In this document: in pieces, positions 51,392 through 60,388 of the stretch | Layout of the letters: each line of letters begins with the position of its first letter | Position numbering within the stretch: position 1 is the stretch's first letter | Source of the DNA: PALSA-1440 sp050011195 | GTDB lineage: Bacteria > Verrucomicrobiota > Verrucomicrobiia > Limisphaerales > UBA8199 | DNA length: 64,000 nt | Direction of reading: 5' to 3' | Assembly (NCBI GenBank): GCA_050011195.1 | Contig: JBEKJO010000004.1 | Coordinates: 15,467 to 79,466, forward strand | Program-made: the position numbers and the translations under genes | The notes under the pieces: model-generated | What the model was told of the DNA's origin: nothing | Database searches by the model: none | The model's input: only the letters and a program-made list of their open reading frames with translations

Positions 51392-52042
51392 ATGGCTTTT
51401 ATTAAGCGTAGTTTACTGCTGGCGGCAGCCGTACTTGGCGTTGGATTGCCCTCATACGGCAACCTGCTAGTGAACGGGAGTTTTGAACTTGGTAATTTCG
51501 TCCCCGATGCGAACGATACCATGTCGCTCAATGTGGGTGCCACGGACATGACCGGGTGGACAGTTGAAAACGCCGCCTTGGCCTGGATCGGGCCGACGAA
51601 TCCTTATCTCCTGACCGCTTCCGATGGCAGTTATTTTCTCGATCTCACTGGTTATCACGACAATGCCCCTTATGGCGGCGTGCTGCAGGCACAGACCATT
51701 ACGACTACGATCGACGCTGTGTATCAGCTTTCCCTCGATATTGGCACCGACCCAGCCTACGATACTGCACCAGTGGGCGTCCAGGTGACTGCAGGCAGTA
51801 CTCAAGAGACCTTTACCAGCACTCCGCTGAACCCCAACCAATGGCAAACGTTCACGTTCGATTTCACCGCCACGTCCGCGAACACCTCCATCTCGTTCCT
51901 CGGGGTGGCGGACACTAACCAAAAATACATCGGCTTGGATAACGTGAGTGTTGTAGAAGTGCCCGAGCCTGGTACTTTGACGCTGATGGTCGGGCCGGGC
52001 TTGCTGGTCTTTGGTGCGTGGCGCCGGCTCCGAAAAGCCTGA
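51392..52042 (+). CDS. PEP-CTERM sorting-signal protein
   Basis: A 216-residue exported protein: signal peptide to about residue 23, a DUF642-like beta-sandwich ('NLLVNGSFELGNFV', 'GSYFLDLTGYHDN', 'FLGVADTNQKYIGLDNVSVV'), and the C-terminal sorting signal 'VPEPGTLTLMVGPGLLVFGA' followed by WRRLRKA. PEP-CTERM tails are cut by an exosortase (EpsH type) and link proteins to exopolysaccharide production; no exosortase is in the window. A predicted promoter and a good terminator make it a single-gene unit. Confidence 0.93.
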   Translation: MAFIKRSLLLAAAVLGVGLPSYGNLLVNGSFELGNFVPDANDTMSLNVGATDMTGWTVENAALAWIGPTNPYLLTASDGSYFLDLTGYHDNAPYGGVLQAQTITTTIDAVYQLSLDIGTDPAYDTAPVGVQVTAGSTQETFTSTPLNPNQWQTFTFDFTATSANTSISFLGVADTNQKYIGLDNVSVVEVPEPGTLTLMVGPGLLVFGAWRRLRKA

Positions 52043-52073
52043 ATCCCACGCGAAGTCGCAGCGTTTTCACCGC

Positions 52074-52104
52074 AGGCGCAGTTGGTCGCTGCGCCTCTTT
52101 TTTT
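52074..52104 (+). terminator. Rho-independent terminator
   Basis: AGGCGCAG, a 7-base loop, CTGCGCCT, then CTTTTTTT. It is 31 bases after the PEP-CTERM stop and in the convergent gap before the symporter. Confidence 0.92.
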
Positions 52105-52142
52105 GCTCACCGGGAAATCGGCGATACGGCAGGCTTGGAGAC

Positions 52143-53717
52143 CTACGCGACGGGCTTGGATTCGGGCAGCAGGGTCCGAACCAGCCAGGCGATGAGGAGG
52201 GTAATGGTCGCGCCGATGAGGGTGTACCAGGGCCAGAAGATTTCGACGCCGACGGTCTTCATCCAGAGGGCTTTGGTGCAGTCGAGTTTGGGGAGGAGCT
52301 CGATGGTGATCATCACAGCCAGGGACACGACCATGCCGGTGATGACGGGAATGCTCCGGCCCTTTTTCCAGAACACCGCGAGCGCAAGACCGCCGACGAG
52401 CGCACCACTGGTGAGGCCGCGCAAGGCGAAGGCGGCGTTCAAGACGAAGGCGACCTGCCGGCTCAGATAGGCTAGCAGGATCAAGGCGGCGGCCCAGACA
52501 ATTGTGGAAACTTTGCTGAACCGCAGGAAGAAGGCTTCGCTGCGTCCGGGGAGGACGTGCTTCACGAAGTCCATGGTGGAGACGGAAGCCAGAGAAGTGA
52601 GCGCGGAGCTGACCGAGGACATGGCGGCGGACAGGATGGCGACAATCAAGAACCCCTTCAGCAGGTGCGGCACTTCCGTCATCATGAAGATGGGGAAGAT
52701 GAAATCGTTGGCCGTGATGCCGGAGCCGGGGCGGGTTTCGGGCAGCGGGATCTGGAAGGGATGGCCCTGGTAAAAGACCCAGAGCATGGCGCCGACCAGC
52801 AGGAAGATGAGGAAGAGGGGGAAGATGACCACCGCGCTCAGGGCCAGAGCTTTCCGGCCGTCAGCGACGGTTTTGCAAGTCAGCACCCGTTGGACGATCA
52901 ACTGTTCGGCGCCGTGGGAGGACAGGACGAGCACGGTGCCGCCGATGACACCCATCCAGATGTTAAAGGGCGCGCCGAGCAGGAACTTCGCGAGGGAGAC
53001 GCCGGGCGGCGGGGTGACATTAAGCCAGTGGAGCTTGCCGGCGGCGGCGGCTTTGGAAAACACCGCGCCCACCCCGCCGTCCACGAGCGTGGGAATGTAG
53101 CACAGAGCGAAGACTCCTCCGAGCAGGAACAGACCGAATTGGACGGCGTCCGTCCAGATCACGGCCTTGACGCCGCCCACGTAGGTGTAGAGGAGGGAGA
53201 GGATCACGAACAGGAGAATGGCGCCGAGGATGGGATCGCCGGTGCCAAGGCCGAGCAGCTTATCTCCCAGGATGAGTTTCACCGGGATGCTGGCGACATA
53301 GACGCGCACGCCGGCCGCCAGGGTCTCGCTGATGAGGAAGAACCCGCCGGCGGTCTGGCGGGCCGAGGGTCCGAAGGTGTTGGCGAACAGTTGGTAGGGC
53401 GAGTAGATTTCTCCTTTGAAGTAGTGGGGGACGAGGACGATGGCCAGAAGGATGCGGGCGATGACGTAGCCAATGATCATCTGGAGGAAGGCGATGTTGC
53501 CGCCGTAGGCCATGGCCGGGACGCCAATGATGGTCAGGGCGCTGGTTTCGGCGGCGACGATGGACAAGCCAATGCCCCACCAGGGGACGTTTTTGCTGCC
53601 GAGGAAATAGTCGCGGGTGTTGTGCTGGTCTTTGCCAAACCACAAGCCGAGGGCAATAATGCCGAGCAGATAAATCAGGATGATGGCCCAATCACCCGGG
53701 CTGAAGTAGCTGTTCAT
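52143..53717 (-). CDS. Sodium:solute symporter (SSS family)
   Basis: A 524-residue transporter with about 13 membrane helices. Typical features are 'SYFSPGDWAIILIYLLGI', 'DYFLGSKNVPWWGIGLSI', 'AAETSALTIIGVPAMAYGG' (the unwound first core helix with the sodium-site residues), 'YTYVGGVKAVIWTDAVQ' and 'VAILSAAMSSVSSALTSLAS' with the second sodium-site serines. It moves a sugar, amino acid or similar solute with sodium. The start at 53717 is chosen over 53735 by family length. No catabolic genes adjoin it, so the solute is unknown. Confidence 0.95.
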   Translation of the reverse strand: MNSYFSPGDWAIILIYLLGIIALGLWFGKDQHNTRDYFLGSKNVPWWGIGLSIVAAETSALTIIGVPAMAYGGNIAFLQMIIGYVIARILLAIVLVPHYFKGEIYSPYQLFANTFGPSARQTAGGFFLISETLAAGVRVYVASIPVKLILGDKLLGLGTGDPILGAILLFVILSLLYTYVGGVKAVIWTDAVQFGLFLLGGVFALCYIPTLVDGGVGAVFSKAAAAGKLHWLNVTPPPGVSLAKFLLGAPFNIWMGVIGGTVLVLSSHGAEQLIVQRVLTCKTVADGRKALALSAVVIFPLFLIFLLVGAMLWVFYQGHPFQIPLPETRPGSGITANDFIFPIFMMTEVPHLLKGFLIVAILSAAMSSVSSALTSLASVSTMDFVKHVLPGRSEAFFLRFSKVSTIVWAAALILLAYLSRQVAFVLNAAFALRGLTSGALVGGLALAVFWKKGRSIPVITGMVVSLAVMITIELLPKLDCTKALWMKTVGVEIFWPWYTLIGATITLLIAWLVRTLLPESKPVA

Positions 53718-53740
53718 GCAATCAAAAACCCTCATTTAGA

Positions 53741-53820
53741 GGGAGGGCGAGCGTCCTCGCGAGCCCAAACTTCTCCGGGAAATTCTATAAGCCACGGCTC
53801 GCGGGGACGCTCGCTCTCCC
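53741..53820 (-). repeat. REP-like palindromic element, family A, copy 3 (flanks RAYT)
   Basis: 80 bases, inverted relative to copies 1, 2 and 5 and so in the same sense as the RAYT gene. It differs from copy 4 at a single base near its end. It begins 23 bases before the symporter start and ends 20 bases from the RAYT stop. Confidence 0.94.
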
Positions 53821-53840
53821 GGGACGCTCGAGCGGCCGGG

Positions 53841-54308
53841 TTACCAGGGGAGGACGTTCAACATTCCCTGGTAAGGCCAATCCTCTGGCTTGATGACTAG
53901 CCCTTTGCGCATCGGATTCTCGCGAACGTAGTTCCATTTCTCAGTGTAGCTTTCTGAGCGCCGCAAGCGTGTATCCCAGTGCAACGATTGCCACCGCCAT
54001 TCGGTGTTATTCGCCTTTTGAGTGAACAACCTCTTCCAGTAGCTCATCCAGCGGTTGAAAGGGATGTCCAAGTTGTGGGGCGCGGCAAACAGATGAAGGT
54101 GATCGGGCATTAACAGATAGTAGCCGACCAGCCAGACCTGCGCTTCCCGCCAAACCTCGACAAGCAACTGATGCACTTTCGGCTGCGCAATCCAAGGAAC
54201 TCGGTGTTCGGCGTCAACCGTGGCGAACACGATGGTCGGCTGGCCGAGGTGAATATGTACACCGGAGGCTGGTTTGTGACGGCCCAGTTCCTCGCGCGGC
54301 GGATTCAT
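53841..54308 (-). CDS. REP-associated tyrosine transposase (RAYT, Y1_Tnp family)
   Basis: A 155-residue HUH-type transposase with the metal-binding pair H70 and H72 in 'LMPDHLHLFA', a basic helix ('RWMSYWKRLFTQ'), 'WDTRLRRSESYTEKW' and the catalytic-tyrosine region 'NYVRENPMRKGLV' (Y127, or Y121 just before). RAYTs are domesticated IS200/IS605 relatives that recognise and nick REP hairpins as single-stranded DNA. The frame is complete. It is flanked by two nearly identical 80-bp family A palindromes as direct repeats, 14 bases upstream and 20 bases downstream, which strongly supports the pairing of this enzyme with family A. Confidence 0.93.
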   Translation of the reverse strand: MNPPREELGRHKPASGVHIHLGQPTIVFATVDAEHRVPWIAQPKVHQLLVEVWREAQVWLVGYYLLMPDHLHLFAAPHNLDIPFNRWMSYWKRLFTQKANNTEWRWQSLHWDTRLRRSESYTEKWNYVRENPMRKGLVIKPEDWPYQGMLNVLPW

Positions 54309-54322
54309 GCCACGATCTTAAA

Positions 54323-54402
54323 GGGAGGGCGAGCGTCCTCGCGAGCCCAAACTTCTCCGGGAAATTCTATAAGCCACGGCTCGCGGGGACGCTCGCCCTC
54401 CC
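54323..54402 (-). repeat. REP-like palindromic element, family A, copy 4 (flanks RAYT)
   Basis: 80 bases, one mismatch to copy 3 and in the same orientation. It ends 28 bases before the UreF-like gene. Copies 3 and 4 plus the gene form a 662-base unit. Confidence 0.94.
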
Positions 54403-54430
54403 GGAACACGCCCCGTCAGGGTTTCTGGGC

Positions 54431-55075
54431 CTACGCGGCGACTTTCTGCGTCAGCAGGGCTTCGACCGCTTCGGGCAGGTTGGCGCAAAGGGTGTCGAAC
54501 AAGGCGCGGCATTGGCGTTCGGAAAGCCGCAACATGCGGGCGGCCGAATAGATGAAACCGCGGGTGGTCTGGTGGGCGTAACCGAGCAGGCCCTGCCGCA
54601 ACGGGAGCGAATAGACGGCCAGCGTCAGGCCATAGACCAGCGTGTGCCAGCCGTCGGCCTGGTCGCTTTCGGCGGCGTGAAGGTAGCGCTGCACCACGCG
54701 CTGATCGCGCAAGGGGCGGAGCTTCCGCAATTGGCTTCGCCCGACGCGGCGGCTGGCGGAGGCGAAGGCGCGCAGGAGGGGCTCTGCCGCGAGGCGGCGG
54801 TCGAGCGCGACGAGTTCACGCACTTCGTGGCGCGTCGCGTGGCCGTAGGCCTCGTGGATAGCCGGCAATTCGAAGGGAAGGAGGATTTGGGACTGATAAT
54901 CGCGCAGGAACTGGCGGAGCGAGGGCAGATTATGGACCGGGGCCAGGCGCAGACAGGCGGAAACCGAGCCGAGCGTGACCAGGCCGTCGGCGGAGCCGAG
55001 CTGCTCGGCCAGGGGATGCCAATCGCCCAGCCATTCGGCCGCGTCGTTCAGCGCCAATTGTGTTTGGTTGACCAT
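54431..55075 (-). CDS. UreF-like protein
   Basis: A 214-residue all-helical protein. Its ends resemble UreF: 'LPSLRQFLRDYQSQILLPFE' and 'LPAIHEAYGHA' near residue 50-75, 'SRRVGRSQLRKLRPL' in place of the ES-x-xMG segment, and 'FIYSAARMLRLSERQCRALF' near the end where UreF has SAAxRLxPLGQ. UreF helps insert nickel into urease, but no urease or other accessory gene is in the window and similarity is weak. The ATG at 55075 is chosen from the start of the helical domain; the frame is open to 55174. Confidence 0.5.
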   Translation of the reverse strand: MVNQTQLALNDAAEWLGDWHPLAEQLGSADGLVTLGSVSACLRLAPVHNLPSLRQFLRDYQSQILLPFELPAIHEAYGHATRHEVRELVALDRRLAAEPLLRAFASASRRVGRSQLRKLRPLRDQRVVQRYLHAAESDQADGWHTLVYGLTLAVYSLPLRQGLLGYAHQTTRGFIYSAARMLRLSERQCRALFDTLCANLPEAVEALLTQKVAA

Positions 55076-55213
55076 GTCAGTGGTCGGCCAGTCCAGTCCG
55101 CAAGGTCTGGATGCTCGCCAGATCAGTTTTACCGTGGACTCGCTGCCGAACGAATGCCAGCAGCAAAAGCGCAAAATGCGAGATTAAAACCTTGCCACCG
55201 GCGTTCCGGCTGC

Positions 55214-55915
55214 TTAGACTCCGCTTGCCCCCCTGCTACGGTCGCGATTCAACGCGGCGAGCGTCTCCACGATCCTGTGCCAATGGGTGCCGTGCCAGAA
55301 GAGCTTGTCGCAGCGGCGGCACGCGAAGAATTCGTCGAGCCAGCGGTAGGTCCGGGGCGGAATGCGCTCGCGCAAGGCCTCCTTGGAAACGCGGCGCAGC
55401 TCGCCGCCGCAACTCATGCAGCGCGGCCCGCGGAGCGTCAGGCCGAACTCGCGGAACACCAGCGCCAGTTGCTCCGGGATGCTCAGCGTGGGCGGCAGCC
55501 AGAAGGCGGGAATGATCCGGTCGCGCAGGAGCCGGCGTTCCATCAACATGCCGTCTGTGGTCAGGACTGTGGCCGGAATGACGCGCGCCTGGCGCAGTAA
55601 CTCGTCATCCGCGATGTCCGGCTGCCAAGCGGCCTCGTAGCCGGCTGCCCGCAGCCAGCGGGCCAGCCCGCCCAGGCCGGCATCGCAGAGAAACAGGTTG
55701 GGCGCCGGCTGCGAAGCGGACGGTTGGAAAGGCTTGCGGGTGGCGAGGTGCTCATAGACTTGCGCCAGGGCGTCGGCCAGGGAAATGCGTTCGCGTGCGC
55801 TCAGGCGTTGGGCCTTCGCGACCAGCCATTGCACGCCTGGTTCCAGCCGTCGCGCCCGCGCGCGTCGCAGCAGCGCGCGAAACCGGTCCTCGTAACCTCT
55901 CCGAATGCGGCTCAC
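55214..55915 (-). CDS. Mut7-C RNase domain protein
   Basis: A 233-residue protein with an N-terminal helical or ubiquitin-like region (1-70) and a C-terminal Mut7-C domain: the PIN-like strand 'LFLCDAGLGGLARWLRAAGY', 'ADDELLRQARVIPATVLTTD', and a zinc ribbon 'CMSCGGEL...' with partner 'CRRCDKLFWHGTHW'. Mut7-C is a PIN-fold nuclease domain predicted to act on RNA. It is upstream of the UreF-like gene on the same strand with 138 bases between. Substrate unknown. Confidence 0.88.
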   Translation of the reverse strand: MSRIRRGYEDRFRALLRRARARRLEPGVQWLVAKAQRLSARERISLADALAQVYEHLATRKPFQPSASQPAPNLFLCDAGLGGLARWLRAAGYEAAWQPDIADDELLRQARVIPATVLTTDGMLMERRLLRDRIIPAFWLPPTLSIPEQLALVFREFGLTLRGPRCMSCGGELRRVSKEALRERIPPRTYRWLDEFFACRRCDKLFWHGTHWHRIVETLAALNRDRSRGASGV

Positions 55916-55986
55916 CTCCGCAGTTTAGCCGCAAAAGGACGCGGAAACCGCAAAAAGTTCTATGAGGCTGTTTGAAAACCCAGCCC

Positions 55987-56068
55987 GGGGAGGGCGAGCG
56001 TCCTCGCGAGCCTTGATTGCCAGAGACTCCCGGAACTGTTTGGGCTTGCGAGGACGCTCGCCCTCCCC
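55987..56068 (+). repeat. REP-like palindromic element, family A, copy 5
   Basis: Arms GGGGAGGGCGAGCGTCCTCG and complement with the same centre motif TTTGGGCTTGCGAGGACG as copies 1 and 2. It lies in the divergent gap between the Mut7-C and PQQ-propeller genes, 61 bases before the latter's start. Confidence 0.93.
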
Positions 56069-56128
56069 AACCGCCACCCTCTAAGAATACTGCCGTGTAA
56101 TCCGTGTTGTTCGTGGTAAAAGAGACGT

Positions 56129-57316
56129 ATGAAGCTGAGCTTGTTTGTCGTTGCTGCGCTCCTGGCGGCGAACTCGCCCGCCGCGGATTGGGCCCAGTGG
56201 CGCGGGCCGAATCGCACTGGCATTTCTTCGGAGAAAGTCAGTGCGGCGTGGCCCGCCGATGGGCCTAAGCTCCTCTGGCGCGCCGCGGTCGGCACGGGTT
56301 TTTCGTCGATCTCAGTCAGCCAGGGGCGGGTGTACACGATGGGAAACACGAACAACGAGGACACGATCTGGTGCTTCGAGGCCGGCACCGGCAAAAGGAT
56401 TTGGCAACACACTTACCCCGCGCAGCTCAGCCCGCAATGGTACGAAGGCGGCCCGGGCGCGACCCCCACCATTGAGGGCAACCGCGTCTTCACGATCAGC
56501 AAATGGGGCGACGTCTTCTGCCTCGACGCGGCGACGGGCACCGTCCTCTGGCAGCGGGACCTGCGCCGGGACGGTGTAAAACCCAACCGGTGGGGCTTTG
56601 CCGGGTCACCGCTCGTATGGGGCGAGTTGGTGATTCTCAACGCCGGCACAGCCGGCATCGCGCTGGACCGCAACACGGGCGGCATCGTCTGGTCCAACGG
56701 CACCAACGCCGCCGGCTACGCCAGCCCGACGCGCTTTGCTGCCGGCGGCACAGAAGCCGTGTTGATCTTCGCGGCCAAACACCTGGTTGCTCTCGACCCG
56801 CAGAGCGGGCGCGAACTCTGGCGCCAGTTCTGGGAGACAGACTGGGACACCAACAACACGGACCCGCTGGTCCGCGGCGAGGGCATCTTCCTCTCCAGCT
56901 TCAGCCGCGGCTGCGCGTTGTTGTCCTTGGCGAACGGCAAGCCGGAGGTCACTTACACCAACAAGGTGCTGCATAATCATCTCAGCCCGGGCATTCTGGT
57001 GGGCGAATATCTGTATGCCTTCAACGGGGAGGCCAAACAGGACACAGACTTCCGCTGCCTCCACCTGCCCACCGGAGAATTGAAGTGGGCGCGCAAAGAC
57101 CCCGCGTTCGGCTCGCTGATTCTGGCTGCAGACAAGCTGATCGTCCTTTCCGAGAAAGGCGAATTGCTGCTGGCCGAACCCTCGCCCGCCGAATTCAAAC
57201 CGCTGGCGCGGGCGCGGGTGCTGAGCGGCGTTTGCTGGACGCCGCCCGCGCTGGCCAACGGGCGGCTCTACGTTCGCAATGCCAGAGGAGAGCTGCGCTG
57301 CCTCGAATTGAAGTGA
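56129..57316 (+). CDS. Secreted PQQ-like beta-propeller protein
   Basis: A 395-residue protein with a signal peptide ending near 'ANSPAAD' and a first strand 'WAQWRGPNRTGISSE', which is the typical opening of the Planctomycetes/Verrucomicrobia PQQ-like propeller family. Blades repeat 'GxVxxLDAxTGxxLWxxD' patterns ('VFCLDAATGTVLWQRD', 'LVALDPQSGRELWRQF'). No catalytic Asp/Asn pair of quinoprotein dehydrogenases was recognised. It is likely a periplasmic scaffold. It is unrelated in position to the propeller at 2280 and is followed by a 152-base gap with nothing recognisable. Confidence 0.9.
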   Translation: MKLSLFVVAALLAANSPAADWAQWRGPNRTGISSEKVSAAWPADGPKLLWRAAVGTGFSSISVSQGRVYTMGNTNNEDTIWCFEAGTGKRIWQHTYPAQLSPQWYEGGPGATPTIEGNRVFTISKWGDVFCLDAATGTVLWQRDLRRDGVKPNRWGFAGSPLVWGELVILNAGTAGIALDRNTGGIVWSNGTNAAGYASPTRFAAGGTEAVLIFAAKHLVALDPQSGRELWRQFWETDWDTNNTDPLVRGEGIFLSSFSRGCALLSLANGKPEVTYTNKVLHNHLSPGILVGEYLYAFNGEAKQDTDFRCLHLPTGELKWARKDPAFGSLILAADKLIVLSEKGELLLAEPSPAEFKPLARARVLSGVCWTPPALANGRLYVRNARGELRCLELK

Positions 57317-57468
57317 GAACGATCCTGTCTCGGTATCGCCAGGGTTGTGGCCCGGATCGAGCGGAAAGATTTTGGCGGACGCACCCGGTAGTTTTTTGTG
57401 GTAGTTTTTGTGTTGCGTTCGGAGCCGAAGCAGTTACTGTACCGCGCTCGATTCTAAACACCTGAGCT

Positions 57469-57723
57469 TTGAACGCCGAATTTGTAAAAAAAGCGCTGGA
57501 GAAAGTTGGCAACCCCAACGTTCTGGTCAACTTGATTTCACGCCGCGTCCGCCAGCTCACTTCCGGCGGGGGCAAGATAAGCCGGCCCCTGGTGGCCGAC
57601 ACTGGCCATCTGGGAGCGGCGGACATCGCGCTGCTGGAAATCATTGAAGACAAAATGGGGTTTGAGATGCCCGAGTTGGTGGAACTGATCCGGCCAGTGG
57701 CGAAGAAGCGCAAGAAGCGTTAG
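57469..57723 (+). CDS. rpoZ: RNA polymerase omega subunit family protein
   Basis: An 84-residue protein with 'NPNVLVNLISRRVRQLTSGG', 'RPLVADTGHLGAADIALLEI' and 'IEDKMGFEMPELVELIRPV' followed by a basic tail. The 'SRRVRQL ... GAADIALLEI' pattern is that of RpoZ, which helps assemble the beta-prime subunit. The start is TTG. It is 108 bases upstream of smpB on the same strand, a sensible housekeeping pairing. Confidence 0.87.
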   Translation: MNAEFVKKALEKVGNPNVLVNLISRRVRQLTSGGGKISRPLVADTGHLGAADIALLEIIEDKMGFEMPELVELIRPVAKKRKKR

Positions 57724-57831
57724 CGCGCCGCCGGGGGGCCATCGGGAGGCGCTGGGGGGATTAGCAGCCGGTGGATGAGTGAGATGGGTGTCGCTGCTGC
57801 TTTTGTTCAGCTCAGCCACTTAATCAATCTT

Positions 57832-58287
57832 ATGGCAGACATTCTGACCAATCCCAAAGCGCGGCGTGATTATCATATCCTGGAGACCTTCGAGGCAGGC
57901 ATCGTCCTGCACGGCACGGAGGTCAAGGCGTTGCGCGCGGGCAAAGGGCAGATCAGCGACGCCTTTGCCCGGGTGGAGAATGACGAGGTTTATCTTTACA
58001 ACGCCCACATCGACGAGTATTCGCACGGGAATCTGCAGAATCACCAGCCCAAGGCCCCGCGCAAATTACTGCTGCACAAATCGGAAATCCGGAAGCTGTT
58101 CGGGCTGGCGGCGGTCAAAGGCAATGCGCTGGTGCCGCTCGCGTTTTACTGGAAGAACAGGAAGGTCAAAGTGGCGCTGGCGGTGGGCAAAGGCAAAGCC
58201 CAGTACGACAAGCGCGAGGACTTGAAGCAACGCGAGGCCGACCGCGAACTCAAGCGCGCGACCATGCGGCGCTTCAAGGAGAGCTGA
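57832..58287 (+). CDS. smpB: SsrA-binding protein SmpB
   Basis: A 151-residue SmpB. The OB-fold motifs are complete: 'NPKARRDYHILETFEAGIVL', 'GTEVKALRAGKGQISDAFA', 'YLYNAHIDEYSHGN' and 'KAPRKLLLHKSEI', and the C-terminal tail 'GKAQYDKREDLKQREADREL' that reaches into the ribosome. It delivers tmRNA to stalled ribosomes. The ATG at 57832 gives the family start 'MADILTNPKARR'; the frame is open to 57775. No tmRNA gene was found nearby. Confidence 0.97.
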   Translation: MADILTNPKARRDYHILETFEAGIVLHGTEVKALRAGKGQISDAFARVENDEVYLYNAHIDEYSHGNLQNHQPKAPRKLLLHKSEIRKLFGLAAVKGNALVPLAFYWKNRKVKVALAVGKGKAQYDKREDLKQREADRELKRATMRRFKES

Positions 58288-58357
58288 GCGGAAAAAGTGT
58301 TTGCAATTTGCCGCAGCGCATGAATTTAATGACCCCATAAAACGTCAAACAGTTCCC

Positions 58358-60355
58358 ATGCGCCCACCATTCAGGCTGAGCAGCACGTCCAAAGCAGCGG
58401 CGCTCGTCGCGCTGCTGCTGGGTTCATTCACTGCGTGCCAAAATCCCAAGCCCACACCTCCCAGCCCGCCGCCGGTCAAATACAGCAAGAACTACGACCC
58501 GGAAATCAAGGAAATCATGGATCTGGCCGACCGGGGACACTGGGAAGAAGCGCAAACCAAGGCCACCGCCTTGCGCGAAATGGCCCCCAAGAGTTCCTTG
58601 GTGGAGCGGGTGTACAATTGGGTGGTTCAGACCGGACAGCAGCGGCGCGAGCAGGCGCTGGAAAACGAAATCCGGGAAATCGATGCCAAGAATTCCGTCT
58701 TTAATCCCACCATTAAGAGCCTGCTCAAAGAGAACAAGGATCGCGGTTTGTCGGCGCACAAGGACATTCGCGATGTGGTGGATCGCATCGAGAATTCCCC
58801 CTGGATTCCCGATACCTACGGGAAAACCGTGCATGAGAAAGGCCCGCTGTTCGACTTTGAAAGCGCCAAAGGCCACATGGTGAAGATGATGGAGAAAGAA
58901 GTGACGGTCCACCTGGATAATGTGCCGCTCGAGACCATGCTGGTTAACCTCAGCCAGACGGCGGGAGTGAACATCGTGGCGGACAAGTCCCTGCCGGCCT
59001 TGAAGCAGGTGCTGAGTGTGAACCTGGACAAAGTGAAGCTGGGCGAGTTTCTCCGGTACGTCGCCCGCAACTATGACTTGCAGTTCCAGGTCGGCGACGA
59101 GTTGGTCTGGGTGGTGGACGCCAAAGACCCGAAGCGGCTGATGGAAGAAACCCGTTTTTACCGCCTGCGCAAAGGATTTGTGCTCCCCGCGGAATTCGGC
59201 GCTCCCGAGGCGACCAAGACCACGACCACGGCGAATAACGTCGCTACCGTCACGGAAGTCCAGAAATTCCAGAAATTTGTCAACGACAGCGCCCCGACCC
59301 TGCCGGCCCTGGAGCGAGCCATCACGAACCTGTTCACCGGCTCGAAATACATGATTGATTACGAGCGCAACCTGGTCGTCGCCCGGGGCACGCCGGAGCA
59401 ATTGGACGTGATGGAGAATATCATCAAGGAGTTTGACCGCCCGATCCAACAGGTGCTGATCGAGGCTCGGTTTGTCACCCTCTCCAAACCGGCTTTCATG
59501 CAATTGGGTGTTCTTTGGCAGACCGGCGTCACGATTCCATCCGGCGTGCCCACCGACTTCACGGGGGGGGGCGCGGCGGCGGGCCTTTTGAACAGCGGGA
59601 ACTTCCCTCTGGCAATAACCCCTTCGGGGGGCACCGCCCCAGCCGTCGGCCTGGGTATCCAGAATCTGTTCACCAATATTCTCTCCGGCTCGGGTCTGAG
59701 CGCCACCATCAGTGCTCTGGAGCAAAGCGGCGAAAGCCAAACCCTGAGCGCCCCGCGCCTGACCGTCCTCAACAACCGGCCCGCCCACATCAGCGACGGC
59801 CAGGTTCAGTACTACTACGAGCAATACGCCGCGGCGACCACGGTGGGGCAATACTACACCGCCACGGCGTGGGTCCCCAGCGGCGCGCCCACCAAGATCA
59901 CCGCCGGGGCCGAGTTGAACGTGATGGCCAGCATCAGCGGCGACGGCAGGAGCATCCTGCTGGCGTTGAACCCCAAAGTGAATACCAGCGTTCAACTGGT
60001 GCCCTACGCCACGCTCACTCAACCCTCCATCAATCCAGGTGTCTCGAATTCCAGCTTCACCATCACCCTCCCGACCTACCGCACTCAGGAAATCTCCACC
60101 CGCGTCGTCGTCAAGTCCGGCGAAACCGCCGTGATGGGCGGGGTGCTCGAGCGGGAGAAAACCACCTATGTCGAATCGGTGCCGGTCCTGGGGGACATCC
60201 CGATTCTAGGCTCGCTGTTCCGGCGACGCACCGATATGGACACGCCGCGATACCTGTTGATTTTTGTGACGGCCACCATCGTGAAGGATACGGGCGAGTT
60301 CCTCGTTTACGACGACGAGCACTCCGCCACCAATTCACCTGCGGTTGCCAGATGA
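58358..60355 (+). CDS. Secretin (GspD/PilQ family), lipoprotein
   Basis: A 665-residue outer-membrane secretin. It has a lipoprotein signal ('LLGSFTACQNP'), an N-terminal helical region (about 35-150), a 'VPLETMLVNLSQTAGVNIVADKS' N-domain start, a Thr-rich insert, an N3-like domain ('MIDYERNLVVARGTPEQLDV'), and the secretin core ending 'VPVLGDIPILGSLFRRR'. It should form the pore for a type II secretion or type IV pilus system. It is the first gene of a run continuing to the right edge with gaps or overlaps of 33, -4, 6 and -4 bases. Confidence 0.95.
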   Translation: MRPPFRLSSTSKAAALVALLLGSFTACQNPKPTPPSPPPVKYSKNYDPEIKEIMDLADRGHWEEAQTKATALREMAPKSSLVERVYNWVVQTGQQRREQALENEIREIDAKNSVFNPTIKSLLKENKDRGLSAHKDIRDVVDRIENSPWIPDTYGKTVHEKGPLFDFESAKGHMVKMMEKEVTVHLDNVPLETMLVNLSQTAGVNIVADKSLPALKQVLSVNLDKVKLGEFLRYVARNYDLQFQVGDELVWVVDAKDPKRLMEETRFYRLRKGFVLPAEFGAPEATKTTTTANNVATVTEVQKFQKFVNDSAPTLPALERAITNLFTGSKYMIDYERNLVVARGTPEQLDVMENIIKEFDRPIQQVLIEARFVTLSKPAFMQLGVLWQTGVTIPSGVPTDFTGGGAAAGLLNSGNFPLAITPSGGTAPAVGLGIQNLFTNILSGSGLSATISALEQSGESQTLSAPRLTVLNNRPAHISDGQVQYYYEQYAAATTVGQYYTATAWVPSGAPTKITAGAELNVMASISGDGRSILLALNPKVNTSVQLVPYATLTQPSINPGVSNSSFTITLPTYRTQEISTRVVVKSGETAVMGGVLEREKTTYVESVPVLGDIPILGSLFRRRTDMDTPRYLLIFVTATIVKDTGEFLVYDDEHSATNSPAVAR

Positions 60356-60388
60356 GCTGGGAATCGCCGCGGACGCCGTCCTCTCGCC

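Noticed and set aside
52557..53900. 447-codon frame antisense to the sodium symporter
   Set aside because: Composition typical of antisense frames (Asp/Glu/Gly/His-rich), and it runs into the family A palindrome.
54431..55075. A urease operon
   Set aside because: Only one weak UreF-like gene is present; no ureABC, ureE, ureG or ureD.
57317..57468. tmRNA or other RNA gene near smpB and rpoZ
   Set aside because: No tRNA-like acceptor ends or tag frame were recognised in this gap or the one before the secretin.
58424..60022. 532-codon frame antisense to the secretin
   Set aside because: No motif or start signal; the secretin on the other strand is well supported.
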